64,000 bases of DNA from Isoetes taiwanensis (GCA_021234155.1 JAJEKV010000046.1:1602298-1666297), one strand, 5' to 3'; shown: positions 30,901-41,174, counted from the stretch's first letter. Translations and numbers: made by a program. The notes: generated from the sequence alone by a model not told the origin.

Positions 30901-32293
30901 ATCTTTCTAGAGGCAAGGCGTTGCACAGTCCTCCAGTTTTGCCTATCCTGGCGCTTCACATCTCCAAGTTCCAGCCCATGCTTCCCTTGGCATAACTCAA
31001 AGACATGGTATATGTCATTGAGAGTCATTAACTCGTTCCCTAAGTACAATCTTCTAGAGGCACTATCCATGGGATTAACAAGCTTCTTACTTTTGTGCAC
31101 GAAATCTTGGTCATGCAGCCCATAAACATCCTTATTCCTCGAGGCACTTAGTGGCCAACCGTCCCATGAAACCTCGAATGTCCTTTCTTGTGCAGACCTG
31201 GATGTATAATCTTCAAACATGCACGTTCTCCTCCTCGAGTCTCCATCCGAGCTGTGGCCGATTAGAGGGCCAACAACCATTCTCAAGTGCACATTCCACA
31301 ACTCTTGGATTTGCTGCCACTGACGTCTAACCTCTAGGTGATCAAATCTGTTACATGTAAGAATAATAGCAAGGACGAGTCTGGGCAGCTTCCTATGCAA
31401 AGGATTCACGATAAGAACTCTTGCATAGTGGGAAATGACATTCTCCTCGAAGGCATTCATAATGATGTTGTAAACCTCTTCATTGGAGCCAACTAACACC
31501 TCAAATGTGCCATTGCAAGCATGCCCTTCTTTCTTTCCACAAAAGCCAAGCAAGCAGTCATCTCTCGGAATCCAACGGACAGCCCCCTTTATGACGGTCT
31601 CGTCCTCGGCCACAATTGCTGGAACTCCCCCCAAATCCAAGTGCTGGCGTTGCATGTGTCGAGCGTAGACCTGAGCAAGATGCTTGAATGTTTCTTCCCT
31701 AAGACCGACCTTGTAAAAGAAGCTTTCTCGTGTGAAGCGCATAGTGGTGGACATACTCGGACCTGCAAAATTAAGAGAAAGAAAATTGTGCATTCTTCTC
31801 CCTCCCCATATCTTAATTGTTTCAAACAATGCCTTCGTGGTTTTCCTATATCTTCTTTTATGGCCAGGTCTGATTATATTTTGAGCTATGTCCCTCAGAA
31901 AATCCCAAAGAGCTGGTTTTCCACTAAATTTTCCTTGCCGATGTGCCTCCACTATGTCCTGGCAGAATCTGCTAACATCTTTCCTGTTCATTGACTCCTC
32001 CAGACTCCCTCTTAGCGACCTTTCTTTCATGGACAATGCAGTAACTCTCATTTTGGAAAACATTAATTCCTTATGTAACTTTTTTATCTCATAAACTGCA
32101 GACCTGGCCATTTTCTTTATCTCAATTGTATTCAGGTAATCTGATCTAATACATAACTTTGTAGTTCTAAATCCTCTCGCTACCTTGTCATCTGCCTGTC
32201 TATGCACTCTTATGTAAAAATCCCTCTCTTTCGGAATAGCATCACATAAAGAACATTGATAATTCATAAAGGGTTCACCAATAAGGCTGATCC
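30901..32293 (-). pseudogene. Transposase catalytic core
   Basis: A 485-codon open frame. It starts after an AG acceptor (ISLIGEPFMNYQCSLC, a CxxC) and contains a basic helix region (KKMARSAVYEIKKLHKEL). AEDET lies at residues 220-224 and HSSDGDSRR at 338-346. GLHDQDFVHKSKKLVNPMDS lies near 383-402, and LNDIYHVFE follows. The acidic residues in AEDET and SDGD are candidates for the first two metal ligands. It is the longest intact frame in the window, so this gene decayed later than the LINE next to it. Confidence 0.6.
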
Positions 32294-32580
32294 TCTTGCA
32301 TTTCTTATGCCTAAACGAGCCACTAATCTGTACTAAACCCTGCCCAACTATAAATGTATGCTACAATGTAGGTTCACAATACCAATGTGTCCCAATTTTC
32401 AGCTCATGCAGAAAGGGTCTTAAATCCTTCACTTTATCTCCATACTTATATTTGTTCTACCAAAAGCCCCAGCATAGTAGAGCCAAGGACGTTTCTGTTA
32501 CCGAAATACGACTATGAAACCTAAATACCCTACAAACTTAAAATACAAACCACTTATAAAGCCAGTAAGAGTACTCACGT

Positions 32581-33115
32581 GAACTGTTACTTGATGAAGC
32601 TTGGTTGCTCGAGCTTGGAGGGCATGGAGGGTTTGCTGCTCATGTCAAAATAAGTCCAAATCAGCTAACATTATTCAACATTATTGCAGCTAAAATGTGA
32701 ACACTACTTCTAGCAAATAAAATAGAGGTTACCTCTTGCAAAAAAAGAATGCAAATTTCCTTGATGCGGGTCTGCTTCAGCCGATTTCTTGGGCCTGCCA
32801 CCTCTTGCTGCTTGGTCATTTGACTCCTTACCTATATTCATGACAGCATGCACGTGTCTCTTTGAAAGAATATGATCTCTCATGTGGCCATTAAGACTTC
32901 CAGATCTTGGAAAGGGTTTAAGAAGCCTTTCACACATGGCACAAATAATACGAATGTCATCAAGTTTAGCATATCCACTAACGGTGCTTTCATAAAGCTT
33001 GAACACAACATCAAAAATTCTAGTTTCTTCTTGAAACTTTGCAATGGCAGCAACTAATGTACTTTCTACTAGAGCTTGATTCTCCTTGCAAATGTCCAGC
33101 TCCTCCTCAACATTG
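32581..33115 (-). pseudogene. Transposase second zinc finger and linker exons
   Basis: The frame ALVESTLVAAIAKFQEETRI leads to CAMCERLLKPFPRSGSLNGH, a finger of form CxxC...H...KRH. It ends with an AT-hook-like RGGRPKKS and a splice donor after FFAR. A small exon at about 32581-32640 follows, ending at a GTGAGT donor. It is joined to the first finger only by a frameshift near 33115. Confidence 0.5.
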
Positions 33116-33857
33116 CAGGCTGATCCTCCTTCTCCACAACCTGCTCTCCCTTCTCATGACGCTTGAGGTTACGCTCATAATTATCGGCATGACTCTTGGA
33201 CTTCAAGTGGCTGCGTTCAAAGTTACACAAGGTATCATCTCCACCTTTACCATATCGTTTCTCACATTCAAGACACCAAATAGCAAATACTGGTTTACCA
33301 TGGGCATCATAAGAACACAATTCAAACCTGTCCGTTCGATTCTTTCGCTGCAGCTTTGAACTCAACTTCCTCACAGCAACTTGCCATTTGGCAACATCAA
33401 ACTTTGTTGCTAACTTGGATAGCAACCTATTCTTTGAAAAATGCAGATCTGATACATCATCTAAAAAGGCGGTATCTTCAACGAGAACAAGTTCATCATC
33501 ATTTACCTCTTCATTGGTCTGCTCCTCGGCTATGACAGTCTGGTCTACCATCTCAAATTGGAGATTTTGAGATGAAATGCTCTCAACAACAGTCCTCTGC
33601 CTTTTTTGTGCAGGCTCTCCAACCACCTTGATAGTAACCTCGTCAGTACAAACCTTAAACCTTACCTCCTGCCTTGACGTGAAGGCCACTTCCCTATCTC
33701 CAAGAAATACAAAATCTTTCTCATCCTCCAGTAGGCCGTCCCGTCTTATTTCATTGCGGACATCCACGTAGGTGCATTCATGAGACACCATCACGAGGCC
33801 AAGGTCAGCCACGATTCCACAACCTTCATTCACCTTAACCACTAGTGTCCTTTCCAT
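33116..33857 (-). pseudogene. Transposase N-terminus, ubiquitin-like fold plus zinc finger
   Basis: The start MERTLVVKVNEGCGIVADLG is followed by VRNEIRRDGLLEDEKDFVFL and VRFKV, a beta-grasp-like pattern (MxxxVxVxxG...IR...F.FL). Then come an acidic linker and a finger WCLECEKRYGKGGDDTLCNF with SHLKSKSH. I chose this ATG because sequence upstream lacks protein character, although the frame stays open further. Confidence 0.5.
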
Positions 33858-34410
33858 TTTCTTCAGCCTGCCATGAACAAAGAAACAACAAATAATATTA
33901 GAGAGATGCTTGTGAATGTATAGTGTTACCGAGATGATGCACGAAACTGATCTTAAACTGACCTTACATAGATGCGCAAACCCGCTAAAAACCACATTTC
34001 TACCACGGATATCAGAGAATGGAGGAAGGGGAAGCTTGACCTACAAAAAAAGAGCTACTGGAACTGCTGTAGGAAATAGATGGACTTCAAAATCAAATGC
34101 TCAACAATGCTTTATGCTGCTCGTCTTACTACTTCCTAATCCGTTCATGACCAAACTCTGTGGTAGATTTTTATGTGGCAGGGACGAAAAAACTTCAAAA
34201 CATTACCTCCGAAACACCAAATCCCTTGACGTATTTCTGGCAACAAGCTTCGGATTCAAAGCCCTCAAAACGTATCCCCGGACCGTGGAAATCCATACAT
34301 CCTGGGTGCCAAAATGTAGGAGCGACCGCAGGTATACGTACTTTTTTTTTTTCAAAAAAACCCTGTTGTTCATAAGTTTTTCTACATTTTAAATATAAAT
34401 ATATATCTTA
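33858..34410. other. Upstream region of the transposase gene
   Basis: Expected to hold the promoter and leader of the minus-strand gene. No clear TATA box or terminal inverted repeat was found. A T-run and an A-run lie near 34330-34365. Confidence 0.4.

Positions 34411-34440
<30 letters not shown>
34411..34440. repeat. Poly-A tract
   Basis: About 30 A residues, possibly the tail of an inserted retrocopy whose body I cannot recognise. Confidence 0.8.
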
Positions 34441-34441
<1 letters not shown>

Positions 34442-34496
34442 CCCTTCTCCGTCCACGCACGTGTATTCTACGGAATATATGTGTGAACCCCCCTTG

Positions 34497-34818
34497 GTTT
34501 GCCTCTCACAAAAGCATTGCAATATTTTGATTCAAGCTATCTACAATGTTTAGGTCCTTTCCTAGGCTTTGTTTCATATCTTTTTCATTTTTATAATAAA
34601 TATATATCATGTTTATCTAAAAGTTTTGCTTGTTGTTAGGCCTTCTGTTTGAACAGTATGCAGTGTTCTGCTGCATGTTCTGAAAATTGACATGCTACTG
34701 AGGCATATAAATGCGAATGTACCAGTTCTCTATTGTTGTGGCATAGAAAGATTCAGTTCATAGCATAATGGATGAATGCATATGAAGACAAGAAGGATGA
34801 AATGAAAACATGGCAAGG
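34497..34818. repeat. 320 bp dispersed repeat, copy B
   Basis: Same orientation as 22332-22652, with only a few substitutions. Here the ATG is followed by GCAAGG, so the splice donor of copy A is absent and the frame stays open into the next ORF. Confidence 0.9.
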
Positions 34819-35004
34819 CGGTTTGTAGTGCCACAGACAACCATAAATTTGCTTCAAGGGGGATGCATTGCAGGGGTTGTGCTTACTTTAAGCTGTGCAG
34901 TTGTGACGATGGGGACTTGCGGAAAGATGATTCAGGATCAACTGGATGAAACTCCTGACTTGATTGGCATGAATCAAACAAACAGTAGCATATTTGAACA
35001 ATGA
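34810..35004 (+). CDS. Small ORF downstream of repeat copy B
   Basis: 64 codons, MARRFVVPQTTINLLQGGCI then AGVVLTLSCAVVTMG, which could form one membrane helix, and a polar tail. No family is recognised, and there is no evidence of expression. Confidence 0.25.
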   Translation: MARRFVVPQTTINLLQGGCIAGVVLTLSCAVVTMGTCGKMIQDQLDETPDLIGMNQTNSSIFEQ

Positions 35005-35790
35005 CCCAATAGCAAACGTGCACAATCATTTGCATGTGCCATTTTAACAATAGACTACACTATGCCTATCATTATTATTGATGGGTGGAGTGCCCACTTA
35101 CAGAATGTGGAAAATGTAACAAAGAGGAAAATCATCATTCTTTAATAGATGCATGTGTAGCTGTATATATGGGTTACATCTCATGTTTTCATTTATTTAT
35201 TGCACATGAAAAAAATCATTCTTGGTGTTTGCAACTTGCGATGACATCGAACTATATACATGACCAAAAGATAGGATGTATAGCTCGAAGTCTATTTGCG
35301 CTGCATGGTCATTACTGCCTGCTTATTTCTGAAATTGTTCACCTATATAGTTGTCCTAAGTACACATATAACGGTTATTATTAAGAACTTTTAAGTAGAT
35401 CTAAAAAGGTGGAAAGTGTTAATGATAGGATGGAATGTGTGTAATGTAGCATAGTGTCACGTCGTCTTTGCATTAAGATTGTGTAGATGAAGGAGGTTGA
35501 TAGTTTTAGTGCTAGGGTGTATTATGGTTAAACCTTGTATTATGGCTTTTTGGCCATTGGATTAGAGCACATGTGGGAGCATATTCCCTCCCCATAAATC
35601 CAGAATGTCCAAACTGAGTCTTTTGCAGGTCAAACTGGCGCCTGTTGACCCGAGTTTGAAGGGGACATTATTAAGGTAGAGACCATTAGATAAAACAGTA
35701 TTTTTACTGTAATACAGTACAGTATGAAAAGAACATGGCCAATTATTGCATGGCAATACTCTATGAGCGAAGAAGATGAACAACACCACA
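35005..35790. other. Unassigned AT-rich DNA
   Basis: No coding frame or repeat recognised. Confidence 0.4.
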
Positions 35791-35794
35791 GAAT

Positions 35795-35880
35795 GACAAG
35801 AGCCTGAGGAATCGAACCCCAGATAAATCCAATGCCCATGGCCTACCTGCGTGTCGCGGTCGGACCATGCATAGGGGCCA
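35795..35880 (-). repeat. tRNA-like SINE piece 1
   Basis: The minus strand contains GGGGTTCGATTCC, a near-perfect B box. The neighbourhood resembles piece 2 (ggaatYgaacYcca, then atgcc-atg). Too diverged for a functional tRNA. Confidence 0.4.
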
Positions 35881-35938
35881 TCGAACACATGCCATTGACT
35901 ACGACTCCAAGCTCCAGTTGTCAATGGCATGCATTCGA
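35881..35938. repeat. 19 bp inverted repeat
   Basis: TCGAACACATGCCATTGAC at 35881-35899 pairs with 35920-35938 at 17 of 19 positions, with a 20-base loop. Confidence 0.8.
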
Positions 35939-35989
35939 TGATTCTATGTGTGGTTTTCTTCCTTTCCTGGAAGCCAACAAACACGATTT

Positions 35990-36092
35990 GTTAGTAAGCT
36001 TGGGGAATTGAACTCCAACGCAATGCCAATGCTCATCCGAGCATAAGGGAGATCCCGGTGTAGGGGGTCTCCCTTATGCCCAGGGGCCAAAG
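35990..36092 (-). repeat. tRNA-like SINE piece 2 with hairpin
   Basis: The minus strand has GAGTTCAATTCC, B-box-like. Within it, GCATAAGGGAGATCCC (36041-36056) and GGGGTCTCCCTTATGC (36064-36079) form a 16-base stem with one mismatch and a 7-base loop. Confidence 0.5.
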
Positions 36093-36416
36093 CCCTCTGG
36101 AAGCCTGCAGATGTTAGTAAGGAAATGGAATGGACAAAGCATGTACAAGACATAGCATGAAGCAACAAAATATCACATATTCACAGGCTTATAGAACAAA
36201 CAAGAACATTGCAAACACGATGAAAAACAACAACGCCTAGTTCATGGGTTCTCAAGATGCGGCCCGCCTGATTACAACATCAAGCTACGGATTTCCTGCG
36301 TCAACAAGCACCTAGCCAAGCTCATGTGAGACCTCAAAGCATACAACTCAGATAACGGAGCACCAAGCTGCTCCCAGGCAACACTGGATATCGCGGAATC
36401 GATTGCCACATAAAAG
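36093..36416. other. Spacer 3' of the HUH gene
   Basis: Likely 3' UTR or 3' flank of the minus-strand HUH gene. Nothing else is recognised. Confidence 0.35.
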
Positions 36417-36680
36417 TCAGTCAGTTGCCCTCAGGATCCTAATAGAAGCAGCTATTCGATGGGCCTCCTTTGCAACCTGGATGATGCTCGTTATAAATTC
36501 CTCCGCAGTGAATAGTTGCTTCCCCTCAGGAGCATAGACCTGAGGATTTGGATGGGAATCGTCAATCGCAATGCTTATGAAAGATGGATCTAAGCTCACA
36601 GTGGGATGACTCGTCTCCCCGGGAGGATTCCCATCGGTCTCCATGTCCATCCTGCAACAAGTTGTTACCACTACAAACAC
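36417..36680 (-). CDS. Possible second exon or ORF after the HUH protein
   Basis: After a polypyrimidine-TTGCAG acceptor near 36654, the frame reads MDMETDGNPPGETSHPTVSL, SIAIDDSHPNPQVYAPEG, then FTAEEFITSIIQVAKEAHRI and stops at 36417. It is acidic and small, with no recognised domain. It may be the C-terminal exon of the HUH gene, with the intron covering about 36655-36735. Confidence 0.4.
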   Translation of the reverse strand: MFVVVTTCCRMDMETDGNPPGETSHPTVSLDPSFISIAIDDSHPNPQVYAPEGKQLFTAEEFITSIIQVAKEAHRIAASIRILRATD

Positions 36681-36744
36681 ATGTTGAAAGAAACCAAAAC
36701 ATAGACAAAACTAAAGCTGTACATGCAATAACACAAACAAGAGG

Positions 36745-37776
36745 TCAGCCAACTGCCATCGTCTGATTCCCATTGTGGATGGGAATATAATCCACACCAT
36801 GGTCAGGGATTTCAATATCAGGGCTGAACGATGGATCATGGATCTCCTGGAAATTGCAGTCCAGCTCATCGGGTGGGATTGAGTCATCCCAATATCGGCG
36901 GCAGCCTGGCCCATTCCGTTCAACGAGCACATAAGCTGCAAGCAGGCCAAACAGAATTGTTCTAACATCAGATGGCATACAATGAGCGAGATTCAACACG
37001 ACCCTCCAAGCGGCACGGACTCTGTGCTCGTTCACATGAGCAGTATTAGATGGGATTATCCAACTGCTTCTCAGAGTATATTTCTCGCTTCTCAACATCA
37101 TGCAAATTGTGAACGTTAAACTAGGGGTCAATCTACGTCCACCATAGTAGAACACAAAGTGAGCAGCCTTGTTCAGAAGGTTTCTGTTATCCAACACGCA
37201 AAGATTCTTCGTGTCTCCAGCACCCCATCTTACGTACAAATCTTTTCCTTTCTCAATCATGCTCTCATATATATTGTGCAGGTGGCAGGAGTAATGTGCC
37301 TTGCCTATATCTTTCATGCAGTACCCCAGCATGCCCTCGGAATAGTGCAATCTGTTATTCTTCAGGGCCTTGCACACTAAGATAACACCCGCTGGCTTAG
37401 AGGGCCAATTAAACTCCCTTTTGATAGCATCATTCAAGGCCTTAGGACTCTTGTAACGGGCTCTAAGCACAGCCTGGACATGGAGGTGATCAGCAGAGGA
37501 TCCCCTCTCCAAGGCAACTGCGCCAGCAAGGCACCTCCTGTTGCAGAACGAAGACATGGCATCAAAGAAGCTGCGGGGCACGTCCTGGCCAGACAAGGCC
37601 AATGTAACAGAGGCATCTATTGCATTCTAGCTCTGTGCAAGATCAGGAATGGCATGAGAGGGCATGGCCGAATTTTGGGTTTGTACGGACTCTGATTCAA
37701 TTGGCATAGAAGGAGGCAGACGCCTATGGGCAACACTGGCTTTAGCCTTTCTGGCAGCCCTCCTCATAGAAGACAT
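36745..37776 (-). pseudogene. HUH rolling-circle endonuclease (Rep-like) gene
   Basis: 344 codons from MSSMRRAARKAKASVAHRR, with one in-frame TAG at codon 50 (37627-37629). A later start at codon 60 gives an open 285-residue frame. The sequence ADHLHVQAV places the metal-binding His-Leu-His at residues 97-99 (37480-37488). GYCMKDIGKAHY places the nucleophile Tyr at 152 and a Lys at 155 (37309-37323). These match motifs II and III of single-tyrosine HUH Rep nucleases, which nick DNA for rolling-circle replication or transposition. No Walker A helicase motif follows; the C-terminal 190 residues end in a D/P-rich tail. The two-Tyr motif and helicase of Helitrons are absent. Candidates are Replitron-type transposons or an integrated CRESS-type Rep. 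Probably recently inactive, because only one stop is seen. Confidence 0.65.
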
Positions 37777-37946
37777 GATGAACAAAGCAAAACAGATGAT
37801 AAACAGGGTCTAGGATACTAACCTCCGTTCTGTGCAGGTCGCTCCAGCCTTGCCACTCACCCAAGCCTCATATACCACACCACATAAGGCCACTCAGAAA
37901 CCGTCATCTGCAAAAGGCCCCAGCTTCTGTTTGTGACACCTGAAAG
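37777..37946. other. Upstream region of the HUH gene
   Basis: On the minus strand GTGGTATATGAGG near 37869-37881 could be a weak TATA element. The boundary with the copia-2 LTR remnant is not visible. Confidence 0.3.
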
Positions 37947-37951
37947 AAGGG
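37947..37951. repeat. Target-site duplication AAGGG, left copy
   Basis: Matches 41175-41179 and flanks the short LTR element. Confidence 0.85.
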
Positions 37952-38921
37952 TGATACGCTTTAAGGGAAAAACTTAAAGGCGTGACTACTTTGATCCACA
38001 ATTATACAGACAAGATAAGAAGAAGACAGTCTTTGATAAGAACAATCAACTTGGTTTCCACAACCAATCATCCTGGTTTCCACAACCAATGGATTTGGGC
38101 ATCCAGTTCACCACCCAACCGGATCCAGAACAAGAACTAAGGCAATTTCCAAGGGAAACAGTGAAAGGAATTGAGTCGCAGCCTATTATCCCTTCAGCTT
38201 GCGATCATTCCGATCTTACAATTGCAATGGGTTCAGATAGGCTCAAACACAACCAACAAAGAGTAGAACTCGATTCAATCTCAGGCTTATCAGGAAAGCC
38301 AGATATCCCTACTGGCCCAGAAGCCTGGGAACAGAGCAGACCCAGAAGCCCTGCTTATAACATTCACGGCTCAATCACAGGAAAACAGGTCGGATTTGGT
38401 AAGAGCAGCCAATAACCGGATTGCTGGTGCCAGAACCAAGAGCAGTTGCTATCTCTTCCTGTCGGATCTGTGCCAGTGGCCGAAAACCAAGTCCGTGATT
38501 CCGCTGAGTTCCTGAGCTGGCCGTTAACTGCTGATATAGCCCAATCGGGCCTTTTCGTCCGAGAAGAAAGGTGCTGCCTTCACTATTTTGGTCATCTCCC
38601 GATCCGCCCTTTTTGTTGCAGGAATAGCAACCGAAGTTTGCACGAATCCTTTCTTTGCAAATATCATTTTTCCTTTTAAGATATCTCCCTTATCTTTAGC
38701 TTTTAATGGTCGTGTGAGATACCTTGCTTTAACTTAAGATATTTTCCTTTCCCTTAAAATATCTTGCCCCTTGTGACCATTGAATTTCAACATGCCCCAT
38801 GATATCTTGTAACCATTGACCTTCAAAATACCCCATTGCCTTAATCATTGTTTTTCCAACACCCCATTGCCTTAGTTTCTTTTTGTCTCTGGACCACTCC
38901 CCCTAGCATGCCCCCATATCA
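37952..38921 (-). repeat. Short element 3' LTR
   Basis: 970 bases, the left copy, about 99% like the right copy. Short open frames in it are identical in both copies and do not look like proteins. Confidence 0.92.
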
Positions 38922-38936
38922 ATCCATCCCTTCTTA
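38922..38936 (-). promoter_or_regulatory. Polypurine tract of the short element
   Basis: Minus-strand AAGAAGGGATGGAT directly precedes the 3' LTR. Confidence 0.6.
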
Positions 38937-39052
38937 AAGAAGATCGTCCGCGATCTTCCAGAGACGCTCCAGTGGGCCCCATCCCTTCTTAAGGCGATTG
39001 CCCCTTACGTCTGAAGGTTCTGCAAATTCAGGAAATAGTTACGGATATGCGC

Positions 39053-39223
39053 GTACTCCCACAGTACGATATATCCTTGTACCTCCATGGCACATTACTA
39101 TCGTTTGTACCTCCGCGATAATATTTTATAGTATCTCCACGATACTAAACTATTGTATCTCCACGATACGTTAGTATTTTTCGTACCTCCACGGTACTAC
39201 CTAATTTTGTACCTCCGCGGTAC
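39053..39223. repeat. Array of seven GTACC-TCCRC-GGTAC hairpins
   Basis: 15-base units start at 39053, 39079, 39107, 39131, 39155, 39183 and 39209, spaced 24-28 bases. Five are perfect 5 bp stems with a 5-base loop. Stem variants GTATC/GATAC (twice) and GTACT/AGTAC (once) keep pairing by paired changes. Confidence 0.9.
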
Positions 39224-39961
39224 TAATGTAATTTTGTTAGGCCTATTGTGCAATAACCACAATTACCCCCTCTCAAAAATTACATCCAATGCACCATGCT
39301 TTCATAATAATTTAATTTTTATTCCACATAAAAATCAAATATTACAAACCAAATCAAATCAACTTACGAACTTTTACCCATAAGTCTGTCTCATAGGAAG
39401 CAATTTGAGATTCCGCATCCAAATCTTTAGCATCCATATCTTTGACAGCTTTGTCCGTAAAGTTCCCTTCCAATGCTTATCACTAAGCAAACCTGCAAAT
39501 AAGGTGAAGTGTTAATATGACTTCCAAAGTCAAATATTTATATGAATGACCCCCACGGCCAGTCAATCTCTCAGATCTCCATGATCTGACTCCACAATCC
39601 CAAACAAGATGCTTTATTTATTCCATAATCCCCCAAATGTTCATAGGAATTTCCCCAATAACCCAAACTCGTTCCCAACAAGTCGGTCCCTATACACTTC
39701 GAGCATTCTCCACGAAAGCACCGAACTTTTTCTCTTCTACTGCTACTGATGCTCCAGTCTCATTTATAGCAGTAATCACCAAATCCAATGTATCAGAATA
39801 ATAGGCTTATTCATCAGGCACAAAATCCTTGTCCCAGAATTACACAAATTCTTGGGCTCTAGAATTTCCACCTTGGACGCCACGCTCCAAGATTCGCCTG
39901 TTTAGCTATGTACTTCGCCCCCAACACTTCTTTGACACAGCTAATCCCATCTATACTTGCA

Positions 39962-40086
39962 GCACAGGCTTGCAAGATTCTTGGTGTGTCACAGTCATTA
40001 GAGTATAATACCACCATCTAATGAGCACAGGCTTGCAAGATTCTTGGTGTGTCACAGTCATTAGAGTATAATACCACCATCTAATG
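39962..40086. repeat. 62 bp tandem duplication
   Basis: Two identical units from GCACAGGCTTGCAAG to CCATCTAATGA in the short element, next to its primer site. Confidence 0.9.
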
Positions 40087-40191
40087 AATACCACCACCAG
40101 TTCCATCTTCTTTGATTCGAATCCAAAGGAAATATTCAAAGTCTCAGTGATGTTCCCACAACCCATAGATTCCATAAGAATCGCAACTTCC

Positions 40192-40203
40192 GCTCTGATA
40201 CCA
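40192..40203 (-). promoter_or_regulatory. Primer-binding site of the short element
   Basis: Minus-strand TGGTATCAGAGC, a perfect initiator-Met tRNA site, two bases from the 5' LTR. Confidence 0.9.
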
Positions 40204-40205
40204 CT

Positions 40206-41174
40206 TGATACGCTTTAAGGGAAAAACTTAAAGGCGTGACTACTTTGATCCACAATTATACAGACAAGATAAGAAGAAGACAGTCTTTGATAAGAACAAT
40301 CAACTTGGTTTCCACAACCAATCATCCTGGTTTCCACAACCAATGGATTTGGGCATCCAGTTCACCACCCAACCGGATCCAGAACAAGAACTAAGGCAAT
40401 TTCCAAGGGAAACAGTGAAAGGAATTGAGTCGCGACCTATTATCCTTCAGACTGCGATCATTCCGATCTTACAATTGCAATGGGTTCAGATAGGCTCAAA
40501 CACAACCAACAAAGAGTAGAACTCGATTCAATCTCAGGCTTATCAGGAAAGCCAGATATCCCTACTGGCCCAGAAGCCTGGGAACAGAGCAGACCCAGAA
40601 GCCCTGCTTATAACATCCACGGCTCAATCACAGGAAAACAGGTCGGATTTGGTAAGAGCAGCCAATAACCGGATTGCTGGTGCCAGAACCAAGAGCAGTT
40701 GCTATCTCTTCCTGTCGGATCTGTGCCAGTGGCCGAAAACCAAGTCCGTGATTCCGCTGAGTTCCTGAGCTGGCCGTTAACTGCTGATATAGCCCAATCG
40801 GGCCTTTTCGTCCGAGAAGAAAGGTGCTGCCTTCACTATTTTGGTCATCTCCCGATCCGCCCTTTTTGTTGCAGGAATAGCAACCGAAGTTTGCACGAAT
40901 CCTTTCTTTGCAAATATCATTTTCCCTTTTAAGATATCTCCCTTATCTTTAGCTTTTAATGGTCGTGTGAGATACCTTGCTTTAACTTAAGATATTTTCC
41001 TTTCCCTTAAAATATCTTGCCCCTTGTGACCATTGAATTTCAACATGCCCCATGATATCTTGTAACCATTGACCTTCAAAATACCCCATTGCCTTAATCA
41101 TTGTTTTTCCAACACCCCATTGCCTTAGTTTCTTTTTGTCTCTGGACCACTCCCCCTAGCATGCCCCCATATCA
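40206..41174 (-). repeat. Short element 5' LTR
   Basis: 969 bases, the right copy. Ends in CATATCA followed by the AAGGG duplication. Confidence 0.92.

Larger units (their letters stand above)
29206..33857 (-). pseudogene. Multi-exon DDE-type transposase gene, family not recognised
   Basis: Read from the right: an N-terminal ubiquitin-like domain and first zinc finger, a second zinc finger, at least two introns, a catalytic core of about 460 residues and a C-terminal region. Frameshifts lie near 33115 and 30900, and TAA stops at 30331-30333 and 30187-30189. The parts are consistent in strand and order, so they belong to one gene. Motifs AEDET, HSSDGDSRR, HDQD and CTGSD recall RNase-H-fold transposases of the P/THAP9-hAT kind, but I cannot place the superfamily. 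Terminal inverted repeats were not found. It is probably a dead autonomous DNA transposon or a domesticated relative. Confidence 0.65.
37952..41174 (-). mobile_element. Non-autonomous LTR retrotransposon (short internal region)
   Basis: Two direct 970-base repeats (TGATACGC...CATATCA) flank 1284 bases without coding capacity. The whole is flanked by AAGGG. On the minus strand the primer site TGGTATCAGAGC lies two bases inside the right LTR, and a purine-rich AAGAAGGGATGGAT abuts the left LTR. Both support minus orientation and initiator-Met priming. The LTRs differ at only about ten positions by eye, so insertion is recent. Proteins must have been supplied in trans. Confidence 0.92.

Noticed and set aside
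36745-37776. Helitron RepHel protein
   Set aside because: Helitron Rep has two catalytic tyrosines and a fused Pif1-type helicase; neither is visible.
38089-38415. A 108-codon frame as a host gene
   Set aside because: It lies wholly within the LTR of the short element, recurs in the second LTR (partly interrupted there), and has no protein-family features.
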